Below are positions 7,024 through 15,224 of a stretch of DNA of 17,325 nt, piece by piece (position 1 is the stretch's first letter; the number at the start of each line of letters is the position of its first letter). The position numbers were made by a program, and so were the translations under genes. The DNA lies in NCBI GenBank assembly GCA_039183635.1, contig JBCDBL010000094.1, forward strand, positions 1 to 17,325. Direction: 5' to 3'. The DNA is from JBCDBL01 sp039183635 (lineage in GTDB: Bacteria > Pseudomonadota > Alphaproteobacteria > Caulobacterales > Parvularculaceae). The notes beneath the pieces are model-generated. The model made no database searches, was not told where the DNA came from, and saw nothing but the letters and a program-made list of their open reading frames with translations.

Positions 7024-9995
7024 AGACGACCGCCTACCGACTGTCGTCCGGCGGCGCCGTCGATAGAAGCCGGCCGCTTAGCTTTCAGTTTGACGGCGCG
7101 GCCTATCAAGGGTTCGCCGGCGACACGCTCGCCTCGGCGTTGCTTGCGAACGGCGTGCGCCTGTTCGGACGCAGTTTTAAATACCATCGGCCCCGCGGAG
7201 TGATGGCGCTTGGCTCTGCGGAACCGAACGCGCTTGTCGAATTGCGCGCAGGGGCGCAGCGCGAACCCAACATTCAAGCAACGATGGCGGAGCTTTATGA
7301 CGGGCTTGTCGCGCGCAGCCAGAACCGTTTTCCGTCTCTGCGCTATGATCTTATGGCCGCCAATCAGCTTGCGGCGAGGTTTTTCGTCGCCGGTTTCTAC
7401 TACAAGACGTTCATGTGGCCGTCTGCGTTCTGGGAGCCGGTTTATGAAAAGCTGATCCGCCGGGCCGCCGGGCTCGGGCGCGCCGCAGATGCGGGTGATC
7501 CCGATAGATATGATCACATGCACGCCCACCCCGACGTGCTTGTCGTCGGCGGCGGTCCCAGCGGGCTGGCCGCGGCGCGGGCCGCGTCCAGGGTCGGCGC
7601 CCGGACGATGCTGGTCGATGAAAACCCCAACCTCGGCGGCGCATTGCGCTTCGAGCGAACAGCGATTGACGGCGCGCCGGGCGATATGTGGACAGATCAA
7701 ATCACATCTGAAATCGCAGACTGCGGCAATGGCGAGATTCTGCGCCGGACGACCGCGCTTGGGCGATATGACCATAATGTCGTTCTGGCGTTGGAACGGG
7801 TGAGCGACCATTTGCCGACGCCGGAAAAGGGCAGGCCGCGCCAGCGCCTCTGGATTATCCGTCCAAAGCAGATCGTTGTCGCCAGCGGTGCAGAAGAGCG
7901 GCCGATCGCCTTCGCCGACAACGATAAACCGGGGGTCATGCTGTCCTCCGCCGTCAGGGGGTTCGTCAACCGTTACGCCGTTGCGCCAGGGCGCAGGGTC
8001 GCCATCGTCACGGTGAACGACGACGGTTATCTGACGGCGCGGGATTTAAAAGCCGCCGGCGTCGATGTCACGCTGATCGCCGATGCGCGCGGGCGTACGA
8101 GCGTAGTTTCCGCTGAACTGGAAGCCGCCGGCGCGCCGGTTTTGCGCAACGCATTGCCGGAACAAGCGCTCGGCGGCATCGAGGTTTCAGGCCTGCGCTT
8201 GCAAAACGCCGCTGGAGATCGGCTCGCTGACCACCCTTGTGATGTTATCGCCGTCGCCGGCGGCTACAATCCGCGCATTCAGCTTTTAAGTCAAAGCGGC
8301 GCTGCGCCGGTCTGGCGGGAGGACCTCCTTAGCTTCGTGCCGCCGGAGACAGATGATGCGACGCAAGTCGCCGGCGCCTGCCGCGGTGTTTACGATCTGA
8401 AAGCCTGCATAGAAGACGGCGTGGCGGCCGGCGCAGAAGCTGCGCGCCGCGCCGGTTTCACCGACGCCGCCGATGCGCCAAGGCCGGAGCCTCGGCCTGT
8501 CGCGGCGGCGAAGCTTTTTGAAGCGCCGAAACCGATAGGCCGAAGCCGTGGCAAAGCCTTTGTCGACTTTCAAAACGATGTGACAGCGGACGATGTGCGT
8601 CTCGCCGTGCGTGAAGGCTATGAGGCTGTCGAGCATTTGAAGCGGTACACAACGCTCGGCATGGCGACAGATCAGGGCAAGCTGTCGAGCGTCAACGGCC
8701 TTGCTGTTTTGGCCGAAGCGCGCGGCAAACCCATCGCAGAGGTCGGAACGACGCGCTTCCGCCCGCCTTACGCCCCGGCGGCGATCGGCGCCTTTGCTGG
8801 GTATGAACGCGGCGAGACGTTTCAGCCTGTGCGTCGCACCGCGATGCATCGCAGCCATGAGCAGGCCTGCGCGACATTCGTGGAGGCCGGTCAATGGCTG
8901 CGGCCTCGCTATTATGCGCGCGCCGGCGAAGATATGACCGCTGCTATTCGACGAGAGGCGGCGGCGGTGCGAAACACACTCGGCGTGTGCGACGTTTCCA
9001 CACTCGGCAAGATCGACGTCTACGGTCCGGATGCGATGGAGTTTCTGAACCGCCTTTACATCAACAATTGGGCGAAACTCCCTGTCGGAAAAGCACGCTA
9101 TGGCGTCATGCTGCGCGAGGACGGGCATATTTTCGATGACGGGACGACGTCACGCCTTTCGGACGACCATTGTTTCCTCACATGCACGACGGCGAACGCT
9201 GCGCGGGTTCTTGCGCATATGGAGTATGCAGCGGAGGTTCTGTTTCCTGATTACGATGTCACGTTTTGTTCCGCGACGGAGCAATGGTGCGGCGTCGCCA
9301 TCGCCGGGCCGAACAGCCGCAACGCATTGGGGAAGCTTTTCGACGGCTTTGACGTCTCCGACGCGGCGTTGCCATTCATGGGTGTGGCGGAAACGGAATT
9401 ATTCGGCGTTAAGGCCCGTGTTTTCCGCATCAGCTTTTCCGGAGAGCTCGCTTATGAAATCAACGTTCCGTGGGGGGCGGGAGAGATGCTTTGGCGCCGG
9501 TTGATGGAGGCGGGGGCCGAATTCGACATCACGCCCTACGGCACGGAAGCCTTGTCGGTGCTGCGGATAGAAAAAGGCCATATTGCGGGTCCGGAAATCG
9601 ATGGGCGCACGACCGCCGCCGATGTCGGTCTCGGCCGTATGATGGCGAAAAAGGACTTTATCGGTAAAACCCTTGCGGCGCGTCCAGGATTGACTGCGGC
9701 GGACAGGCCTGCGCTTGTCGGCGTCAGGCCGGTTTCAGCAGAGGATCGCCTGCGCGGCGGCGCCCATTTTGTCAAAGATCCCGACAGGTTCGAGCAAGAA
9801 AGCCTCGGCTGGGTAAGCTCTGTTGCGGACAGCCCCAATGTCGGGTCCTGGATCGGACTTGGCTTTTTGAAAGGCGGCGCGGCGCGCCTGGGCGAGCGAA
9901 TTTACGCCGCCTACCCTTTAAAAGCCGAAATGACGGAAGTGGAAATTTGTGCGCCTTGCTTTGTCGATCCGGAGGGGGAGCGGTTGCGTGGGTAA
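7020..9995 (+). CDS. soxA: Sarcosine oxidase alpha subunit (SoxA / MgdC-like)
   Basis: A 991-residue large subunit, full length for the family. Residues ~15-100 form the ferredoxin-like (Fer2_4-type) N-terminal domain without iron-sulfur cysteines. A Rossmann domain begins at 172 with VLVVGGGPSGLAAARAA, and the pyridine-nucleotide-disulfide-oxidoreductase-like body continues to ~480. From ~630 to the end lies a glycine-cleavage T-protein-like folate-binding domain (VCDVSTLGKIDVYGPDA, YGTEALSVLRIEKGH). In the family the alpha subunit binds NAD and tetrahydrofolate and converts the oxidised methyl group to 5,10-methylene-tetrahydrofolate. The start is GTG at 7020, overlapping the soxD stop, with GGAGG nine bases upstream (7006-7010). 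Its 3' end overlaps soxG by eight bases. MgdC of the N-methylglutamate pathway has the same architecture, so the substrate is open. Confidence 0.93.
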   Translation: MKTTAYRLSSGGAVDRSRPLSFQFDGAAYQGFAGDTLASALLANGVRLFGRSFKYHRPRGVMALGSAEPNALVELRAGAQREPNIQATMAELYDGLVARSQNRFPSLRYDLMAANQLAARFFVAGFYYKTFMWPSAFWEPVYEKLIRRAAGLGRAADAGDPDRYDHMHAHPDVLVVGGGPSGLAAARAASRVGARTMLVDENPNLGGALRFERTAIDGAPGDMWTDQITSEIADCGNGEILRRTTALGRYDHNVVLALERVSDHLPTPEKGRPRQRLWIIRPKQIVVASGAEERPIAFADNDKPGVMLSSAVRGFVNRYAVAPGRRVAIVTVNDDGYLTARDLKAAGVDVTLIADARGRTSVVSAELEAAGAPVLRNALPEQALGGIEVSGLRLQNAAGDRLADHPCDVIAVAGGYNPRIQLLSQSGAAPVWREDLLSFVPPETDDATQVAGACRGVYDLKACIEDGVAAGAEAARRAGFTDAADAPRPEPRPVAAAKLFEAPKPIGRSRGKAFVDFQNDVTADDVRLAVREGYEAVEHLKRYTTLGMATDQGKLSSVNGLAVLAEARGKPIAEVGTTRFRPPYAPAAIGAFAGYERGETFQPVRRTAMHRSHEQACATFVEAGQWLRPRYYARAGEDMTAAIRREAAAVRNTLGVCDVSTLGKIDVYGPDAMEFLNRLYINNWAKLPVGKARYGVMLREDGHIFDDGTTSRLSDDHCFLTCTTANAARVLAHMEYAAEVLFPDYDVTFCSATEQWCGVAIAGPNSRNALGKLFDGFDVSDAALPFMGVAETELFGVKARVFRISFSGELAYEINVPWGAGEMLWRRLMEAGAEFDITPYGTEALSVLRIEKGHIAGPEIDGRTTAADVGLGRMMAKKDFIGKTLAARPGLTAADRPALVGVRPVSAEDRLRGGAHFVKDPDRFEQESLGWVSSVADSPNVGSWIGLGFLKGGAARLGERIYAAYPLKAEMTEVEICAPCFVDPEGERLRG

Positions 9996-10596
9996 TAACG
10001 ACTTTATAACGCCGCTGTCCCATCTCGGCTTGCGGGAGGGGGAAGGCGTAGCGGGCGGTGATGGCTTGCATCTTTGGGACCGCGGTCGCGTCGGCTTTTT
10101 TCAGATCCTGGCGCGAAAGGGGCGCACCGGCGCCGTTGCGACGGCGCTAGGCTTCGACGAGGCCCCACGCCTCGCCTCACACGGCGTGTACGGAACGGCA
10201 TTTGCGACCACGCCGGGGGAGTGGGTGCTTGTCTGCAATGACGACGAAGCCTCTGAGACGTTAAGAACGGTCTCGGGCGCGCTGGTTGGCTCAGGATATG
10301 TTTCCGATCAAAGTTTCGGCCGGGCGGCGTTCCGGCTGTCTGGCGTTAAGGCCCGTCTCGTCCTCGCCAAAGGATGCGCGCTGGACTGGAGCCCGTCCGT
10401 TAGGGGCGCGGGGGCGTGTGCGCAAACAAGCATGGCGGGAATAGGCGTTATAATTCACCAAATCGATGACGCGCCGACATATGACCTTTACTGTTACGCC
10501 GGGTTTGCGGACAGCTTTTGGCGCTGGCTGATATGCGCTGGGGAGGAATTCGGCGTTGACGGACGGCGATTGACGAAGGAGTGGAAGCGTGACTGA
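9988..10596 (+). CDS. soxG: Sarcosine oxidase gamma subunit (SoxG / MgdD-like)
   Basis: A 202-residue SoxG-family subunit, starting with GTG at 9988 behind a GGAGGGGGAG ribosome-binding site (9971-9980). The frame is open further back inside soxA, but those residues are not SoxG-like. The subunit has a T-protein-like fold; SFWRWL near residue 171 is characteristic. It is a structural partner of the alpha subunit and has no known catalytic residue. It overlaps soxA by eight bases and purU by eight bases, so all three are probably translationally coupled. Confidence 0.9.
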   Translation: MGNNDFITPLSHLGLREGEGVAGGDGLHLWDRGRVGFFQILARKGRTGAVATALGFDEAPRLASHGVYGTAFATTPGEWVLVCNDDEASETLRTVSGALVGSGYVSDQSFGRAAFRLSGVKARLVLAKGCALDWSPSVRGAGACAQTSMAGIGVIIHQIDDAPTYDLYCYAGFADSFWRWLICAGEEFGVDGRRLTKEWKRD

Positions 10597-11437
10597 CGAC
10601 AAATGCTACATTATGAAAATCGCTTGCGACAATCGTCCGGGTATTGTCGCCGCTGTCTCCCGCTGCATCGCGGAGAACGAGGGAGATATTCTCGAGTGTC
10701 AGCAGTTTGACGATACGGAGACCGGCAGGTTTCTGATGCGTATTCGTTTCATGACGCCGATTATCGACAAAGTCGCGTTTCATCTGCAACCGGTTTTGGA
10801 TCAGTTCGACATGCGTCATGAGATTGCACCCGAAGCCGCATTACAACGTGTTTTGATCATGGTCTCAAAAATGGACCATTGCATGAACGATTTGCTATAT
10901 CGCTGGGGAAAGGGCGATTTGCGGATGGATGTCGTCGGCGTTGTCTCCAATCATGAAACGACGAGAGGGCTCGCCGCGCAATACGACGTTCCTTATGACT
11001 GTCTGCCGATGACCAAAGAGACCAAGGCGGCGCAAGAAGAAAAGCTTTTAAAAATCGTGGAGGACCGGGAAGTCGACCTCGTTATCCTTGCGCGCTACAT
11101 GCAAATTTTATCCGACGGCTTGTCCAAACGGCTTTACGGCAAGGTGATCAATATCCACCACTCATTCCTTCCAAGCTTTAAAGGCGCGCGGCCTTACCAT
11201 CAGGCCCATGCGCGCGGCGTGAAGCTGATCGGTGCGACGGCGCATTACGTTACCCCCGATCTCGACGAAGGCCCGATTATCGAGCAGGAAGTGGCGCGGG
11301 TGAAGCATACCGACGCCGCCGACGACCTTGTCCGGATCGGCCGTGACACTGAATGTCGTGTACTTGCGCGCGCCGTACGATGGCATCTTGAACGCCGGGT
11401 TTTCCTCAACGGCGACAAGACGGCGGTGTTCACATAA
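10589..11437 (+). CDS. purU: Formyltetrahydrofolate deformylase PurU
   Basis: A 282-residue protein with an N-terminal ACT domain (residues ~6-80, CDNRPGIVAAVSR) and a PurN-like formyltransferase domain (~87-282). The ACT domain separates PurU from PurN. The catalytic triad is visible as Asn188 and His190 in NIHHSFLPSF and Asp226 in VTPDLDEGP. It hydrolyses 10-formyl-tetrahydrofolate to formate and tetrahydrofolate. In this operon it would regenerate free folate for the alpha subunit and let C1 carbon leave as formate. PurU is also often found beside soxBDAG in betaine catabolism, so it does not settle the substrate. Start GTG at 10589, AAGGAG seven bases upstream (10576-10581), overlapping soxG by eight bases. 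Its stop lies six bases from that of the convergent XRE-cupin gene. Neither folD nor fhs is in the window. Confidence 0.94.
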   Translation: MTDDKCYIMKIACDNRPGIVAAVSRCIAENEGDILECQQFDDTETGRFLMRIRFMTPIIDKVAFHLQPVLDQFDMRHEIAPEAALQRVLIMVSKMDHCMNDLLYRWGKGDLRMDVVGVVSNHETTRGLAAQYDVPYDCLPMTKETKAAQEEKLLKIVEDREVDLVILARYMQILSDGLSKRLYGKVINIHHSFLPSFKGARPYHQAHARGVKLIGATAHYVTPDLDEGPIIEQEVARVKHTDAADDLVRIGRDTECRVLARAVRWHLERRVFLNGDKTAVFT

Positions 11438-11443
11438 AATGCG

Positions 11444-12118
11444 TCAGGACACGCGCGGCGAAACGATAATCGATAAATATGTACACGGTGTGTCGTCGAG
11501 CCTATCAGGTCCGTGTGAAGAATTAGCGTCGAATAAAAGCGTGTCGCCGGATTTCATCGGGTAGGCGCGTTCGCCGTGCCGATAGGCCATACGTCCTGAC
11601 AGCATATAGATTAACTCAACGCCTGGATGACGAAAGCCTGTATAGGGTTTTGAGCCTTCTTTTAACGTGATGAGATAGGGCTCTAAGGAAATATCGCCTG
11701 ATAAAGACGGTCCAAGTAGGGAATATTCGTGTCCCTCACGGGTGCCGCGCCGTTCAATGCGCATACCCTTGCCGGACGGTACGAAAGAGCAATCCCGCCG
11801 CTCGTCGAATTCAGCGAATAAAGACCCGATTGGCACGTTCAGCGCTTCGGCCAGGGATTTCAAAGCGGCGAGAGAAGGGGAGATGCGGCCGTTTTCAACT
11901 TTAGACAGCGTTGAGACCGACAAGCCGGCAAGGCTGGCAAGCTCTCTTGCTGTAACGCCGAGTTGCTTGCGCAGCAGACGAACCTGTCCGCCGACGGATG
12001 CAGTGACCGAACGCTCGTCCGCTGGCGGCTGCGCTGCTGCTGATGAGGTGCGTTTTTCGCCCGGCGTTTTGGGGGCGAGCGGTTCGGCCTGTTTTTGCGG
12101 GCGGCGTTTCGACGGCAT
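11444..12118 (-). CDS. XRE family transcriptional regulator with C-terminal cupin domain
   Basis: A 224-residue one-component regulator from the ATG at 12118. This start is preferred over the one at 12136 because AAAAGGA lies five bases upstream (12124-12130 on the plus strand). The basic N-terminal ~35 residues look disordered. A helix-turn-helix domain spans 45-99 (LGVTARELASLAGLSVSTLS, KVENGRISPS). A cupin_2 domain covers ~145-220, with His164, Glu168 and His202 as possible metal or ligand contacts. XRE-cupin proteins usually bind small metabolites, often amines or amino acids, and repress neighbouring catabolic genes. It lies between the two halves of the amine pathway, convergent with purU and divergent from glxB, with a strong palindrome in the divergent region. 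Autoregulation and control of glxBCD-glnT are the natural inference. Confidence 0.9.
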   Translation of the reverse strand: MPSKRRPQKQAEPLAPKTPGEKRTSSAAAQPPADERSVTASVGGQVRLLRKQLGVTARELASLAGLSVSTLSKVENGRISPSLAALKSLAEALNVPIGSLFAEFDERRDCSFVPSGKGMRIERRGTREGHEYSLLGPSLSGDISLEPYLITLKEGSKPYTGFRHPGVELIYMLSGRMAYRHGERAYPMKSGDTLLFDANSSHGPDRLDDTPCTYLSIIVSPRVS

Positions 12119-12180
12119 GGCAATCCTTTTTCTCATGATTTTCCGCGTTTCTTGCGACTGACGGCGACACCGTGAGGATA

Positions 12181-12214
12181 GAGAAAAGTTTCTTTTAAAG
12201 AAACTTTATTTCTC
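12181..12214. promoter_or_regulatory. Palindromic operator candidate between the XRE-cupin gene and glxB
   Basis: AAAGTTTCTTT (12185-12195) and AAAGAAACTTT (12197-12207) are perfect 11-base inverted arms around a single T. GAGA (12181-12184) and TCTC (12211-12214) extend the symmetry beyond a short bulge. The centre at 12196 is 78 bases from the regulator start and 83 from the glxB start, almost exactly midway. The arms are AT-rich in otherwise GC-rich DNA, as expected of a dimer-binding operator. I infer that the XRE-cupin protein binds here; no T-run suggests a terminator. Confidence 0.7.
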
Positions 12215-12218
12215 ATTT

Positions 12219-12247
12219 TTGACATTCGTTCAAATCCGCACAAGACT
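12219..12247 (+). promoter_or_regulatory. Possible glxB promoter
   Basis: A perfect TTGACA (-35 type) lies at 12219-12224, five bases beyond the palindrome. Seventeen bases later AAGACT (12242-12247) is only a poor -10 match. If the promoter is real, the operator sits just upstream of the -35 box. On the other strand TATCCT (12180-12175) is a possible -10 for the regulator gene, which would place the palindrome across its promoter. Eye inspection only. Confidence 0.35.
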
Positions 12248-12278
12248 GCGGTCAGACAGTTGGAGACAGGCGCGAGCG

Positions 12279-13157
12279 ATGTGCGGAATAGTCGGTTTAT
12301 TTCTAAGAGATGCCTCGTTAGAGCATGAGTTCGGCGCATTATTGTCGACAATGCTCGCCACGATGACCGAGCGCGGTCCGGACAGCGCAGGGTTCGCCGT
12401 CTACAGCGGCGCGCCGGACGGCGGGACGAAGATCACAGTGCGGTCGAACGAGCAGGTCGATTTCGAAGCTGTGGCGCGGGATCTTTCGGCCTCTTCGTTT
12501 GTACAACGCGATACGCATGCGGTTTTGCATTTCGACACTGACAAGGCCGGCGCGGCGAGCGAGGCGATTGGCCGCAACTATTCACAGGTTGAGATCGTCT
12601 CTGTCGGGGGGCGTATGGAGATCTACAAGGAGGTGGGGCTGCCGGCGGAGGTTTCAGAACGGTTCAAGCTTGCATCCATGACGGGCACGCACGGGATCGG
12701 CCATACGCGCATGGCGACCGAATCGGCGGTGACGACGAACGGCGCTCATCCGTTTACGACAGCGTCGGATCAATGCCTTGTCCATAACGGATCGCTCAGC
12801 AATCATCATGATTTACGCAGGCGGCTTGAGAAAGATGGAATTAGACTGCATACGGAAAATGATTCAGAGGCGGCTGCCGGTTATATCAGCGCGCGCCTGC
12901 GCCATGGCGACACTCTGGGCGAGGCGTTGGAGCATTCGCTCGAGGATCTGGACGGGTTTTACACGTTCGTTGTCGGCACTGCGTCTGGTTTCGGTGTTTT
13001 GCGCGACCCCATCGCCTGCAAGCCGGCGGTGATGGCGGAAACGGATCAGTATGTTGCGTTCGGGTCCGAATATCGCGCGCTTGTCGATCTGCCAGGCGTC
13101 GAAAAGGGCCGCGTTTGGGAGCCGGAACCGGCGACCGTTTACTTCTGGGAGCGCTAG
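12279..13157 (+). CDS. glxB: Class II glutamine amidotransferase domain protein (GlxB; N-methylglutamate synthase subunit A, MgsA-like)
   Basis: A 292-residue Ntn-type amidotransferase. The start at 12279 places Cys2 in MCGIVGLFLR, the N-terminal nucleophile after removal of Met1. The frame is open upstream to 12219, but the processed-cysteine requirement fixes the start. Arg144 in GHTRMATES, HP at 157-158, Asn170-Gly171 in LVHNGSLSN and Asp195 in ENDSEAA are the usual glutamine-binding residues. It corresponds to the amidotransferase domain of glutamate synthase split off as a separate subunit. In MgsABC it would release methylamine from gamma-glutamylmethylamide instead of ammonia from glutamine. 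It is the first gene of a four-gene operon; glxC follows after three bases. Confidence 0.9.
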   Translation: MCGIVGLFLRDASLEHEFGALLSTMLATMTERGPDSAGFAVYSGAPDGGTKITVRSNEQVDFEAVARDLSASSFVQRDTHAVLHFDTDKAGAASEAIGRNYSQVEIVSVGGRMEIYKEVGLPAEVSERFKLASMTGTHGIGHTRMATESAVTTNGAHPFTTASDQCLVHNGSLSNHHDLRRRLEKDGIRLHTENDSEAAAGYISARLRHGDTLGEALEHSLEDLDGFYTFVVGTASGFGVLRDPIACKPAVMAETDQYVAFGSEYRALVDLPGVEKGRVWEPEPATVYFWER

Positions 13158-13160
13158 GCG

Positions 13161-13847
13161 ATGGCGTCATTCGATCTTTCAGAACAGCCTTTGCGCGACT
13201 TGAACGCAGGCCTTCATAAGCTTGATCCGTCAGTGGAAAGCGAGCCTTGGCGTGTTCTTAATCCTAAAGGTCGGCATGCGGTGGCGGTCGGCGTCGACGC
13301 ACCCATCCGTATAGAGATCGATGGGCATGTGGGCTATTACTGCGCCGGCATGAACAAGCAGGCCCATATCGTTGTCAACGGCTCTGCCGGTGTCGGCGTT
13401 GCAGAGAATATCATGTCGGGGACCGTGCATGTCAAAGGCGACGCCAGCCAGTCCGCCGGCGCGACCGGCCGCGGCGGTCTTTTGGTGATCGACGGCTCGG
13501 CCTCCGCGCGCTGCGGCATTTCGATGAAAGGCGTCGACATCGTCGTGAAGGGAAATGTCGGGCATATGTCTGCGTTTATGGCGCAGGCGGGCAATCTAGC
13601 GGTTCTCGGCGACGCCGGAGACGCGTTAGGCGATTCCATTTACGAGGCGAACCTGTTCGTACGCGGGGCGGTGAAGAGCCTTGGCGCCGATTGCGTTGAA
13701 AAAGAAATGCGAGCGGAACACCATGAGGCGCTGAGGGCGCTTTTGGGCGCCGCGGGCCTTTCGGAAATCGAGACGGGCGCGTTTCGCCGCTATGGCTCCG
13801 CCCGTCAGCTTTACAATTTTAAGATAGACAATGCGTGTCTGTATTAA
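13161..13847 (+). CDS. glxC: GXGXG-domain protein (GlxC; N-methylglutamate synthase subunit B, MgsB-like)
   Basis: A 228-residue protein dominated by a beta-helical GXGXG domain, related to the C-terminal domain of glutamate synthase GltB and to FwdC. Successive turns are visible from ~66 to ~175 (HIVVNGSAGVGVAENIM, GTVHVKGDASQSAGATGRGG, DIVVKGNVGHMSAFMAQAG, LAVLGDAGDALGDSIYEA). It is thought to be structural, bridging the amidotransferase and FMN subunits and their ammonia or methylamine tunnel. It starts three bases after the glxB stop, and glxD begins within sixteen bases of its own stop, so it is clearly co-transcribed. Confidence 0.9.
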   Translation: MASFDLSEQPLRDLNAGLHKLDPSVESEPWRVLNPKGRHAVAVGVDAPIRIEIDGHVGYYCAGMNKQAHIVVNGSAGVGVAENIMSGTVHVKGDASQSAGATGRGGLLVIDGSASARCGISMKGVDIVVKGNVGHMSAFMAQAGNLAVLGDAGDALGDSIYEANLFVRGAVKSLGADCVEKEMRAEHHEALRALLGAAGLSEIETGAFRRYGSARQLYNFKIDNACLY

Positions 13848-13862
13848 TTGGACAGAGAAGCG

Positions 13863-15194
13863 ATGAAATCGAACGAAATTCCGCAGACGACGCCGCGAAA
13901 ATCAGCCGTTTTCGACGACTACACGATGTCTGAAATTCGCCGCGCCGCGGCGACCGGCATCTACGACATTCGCGGCGCAGGCGCGAAACGGGCCGTGCCG
14001 CATTTCGACGATCTCGTTTTTCTGGGCGCCTCCGTATCGCGCTATCCTTTGGAAGGCTATCGCGAAAAGTGTGATACGGAGGTGGTGCTGGGAACGCGCT
14101 TTGCGAAGAGACCTTTGCACCTGAAGATCCCCGTCACCATCGCAGGGATGAGCTTCGGCTCCTTGTCGGCGCAGGCCAAGGAAGCGCTCGGCCGCGGCGC
14201 GTCTGCAGCAGGCACGTCGACGACGACTGGCGACGGCGGCATGACGCCGGAGGAGCGCGGACAATCCAGACACTTGGTCTATCAATTGCTGCCCTCCCGC
14301 TATGGCATGAACCCGGACGATTTACGAAAAGCGGACGCTATTGAAGTGGTTGTCGGCCAGGGCGCAAAGCCTGGCGGCGGCGGCATGCTGCTCGGCCAGA
14401 AAATTTCCGACAGGGTCGCGGAGATGCGCACTTTGCCGAAGGGCGTCGATCAGCGCTCTGCCTGCCGCCATCCTGATTGGACGGGACCGGACGATCTTGA
14501 AATCAAGATCGAAGAGTTACGCGAGATCACGGATTGGGAAAAGCCGATTTACGTCAAAGTGGGCGCGACACGGCCGTTTTACGACGTTGCGCTCGCTGTC
14601 AAGGCGGGCGCTGACGTTGTCGTGCTCGATGGCATGCAAGGCGGCACCGCCGCCACGCAGGACGTTTTTATCGAGCATGTCGGCATCCCCATTCTTGCCG
14701 CCATACGCCCTGCGGTCGCGGCGCTGCAGGACTTGAACATGCATCGCAAAGTGCAGCTTGTCGTCTCCGGCGGCGTGCGCAATGGGGCGGATGTCGCTAA
14801 AGCCCTGGCGCTCGGCGCCGACGCCGTCGCAATCGGCTCGGCGGCGCTGGTCGCATTGGGTGACAATGATCCAATCCGCGAGGAAGACTACCAGCGTCTC
14901 GGCTCGACGGCCGGCGCCTATGACGATTGGCATTTGGGGGAGGATCCCGCCGGCATATCGACGCAGAACCCCGACCTCGCCGCGCGTCTCGACCCCGTCG
15001 CTGCGGGACGCCGTCTTGCGAACTATCTGTCGGTCATGACGCTTGAAGCGCAAACCATCGCGCGGGCGTGCGGTAAAAGCCATCTTCATAATCTTGAACC
15101 GGAGGACCTCGCCGCAATGACCGTCGAAGCGGCGGCGATGGCGCGTATTCCGCTGGCGGGAACGGACTGGATCCCTGGAAATACGCGATATTAG
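13863..15194 (+). CDS. glxD: FMN-binding glutamate synthase family protein (GlxD; N-methylglutamate synthase subunit C, MgsC-like)
   Basis: A 443-residue TIM-barrel protein of the glutamate synthase FMN-domain family. The ATG at 13863 is used; a TTG at 13848 is possible. Landmarks are IAGMSFGSLSAQAKEALGRG (~98-117), GQGAKPGGGGMLLGQK (~165-180), KVGATRPFYD and VLDGMQGGTAATQD (~247-263), and SGGVRNGADVAKALALGADA (phosphate binding). It would reduce the imine formed from 2-oxoglutarate and the amine released by GlxB, giving N-methylglutamate, or glutamate if the amine is ammonia. The region where GltB carries its [3Fe-4S] cysteines (HTGTCPVGIATQ-like) reads GAYDDWHLGEDPAGISTQ, with no cysteine. 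Only three scattered cysteines exist in the protein. glnT/gmaS follows 30 bases later. Confidence 0.91.
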   Translation: MKSNEIPQTTPRKSAVFDDYTMSEIRRAAATGIYDIRGAGAKRAVPHFDDLVFLGASVSRYPLEGYREKCDTEVVLGTRFAKRPLHLKIPVTIAGMSFGSLSAQAKEALGRGASAAGTSTTTGDGGMTPEERGQSRHLVYQLLPSRYGMNPDDLRKADAIEVVVGQGAKPGGGGMLLGQKISDRVAEMRTLPKGVDQRSACRHPDWTGPDDLEIKIEELREITDWEKPIYVKVGATRPFYDVALAVKAGADVVVLDGMQGGTAATQDVFIEHVGIPILAAIRPAVAALQDLNMHRKVQLVVSGGVRNGADVAKALALGADAVAIGSAALVALGDNDPIREEDYQRLGSTAGAYDDWHLGEDPAGISTQNPDLAARLDPVAAGRRLANYLSVMTLEAQTIARACGKSHLHNLEPEDLAAMTVEAAAMARIPLAGTDWIPGNTRY

Positions 15195-15224
15195 ACAGCG
15201 CCGATACGACAGCAAGGAGAGACC

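Noticed and set aside
6870..7811. 313-residue open frame on the minus strand across soxD/soxA
   Set aside because: It lies opposite well-conserved SoxD and SoxA coding sequence, is arginine-rich and resembles no family; it is a GC-rich antisense shadow.
8286..9128. 280-residue minus-strand open frame inside soxA
   Set aside because: Fully antisense to conserved SoxA, with arginine/histidine-rich composition and no recognisable motif.
12119..12136. Upstream ATG at 12136 for the XRE-cupin regulator
   Set aside because: The ATG at 12118 has a much better ribosome-binding site at the right distance.
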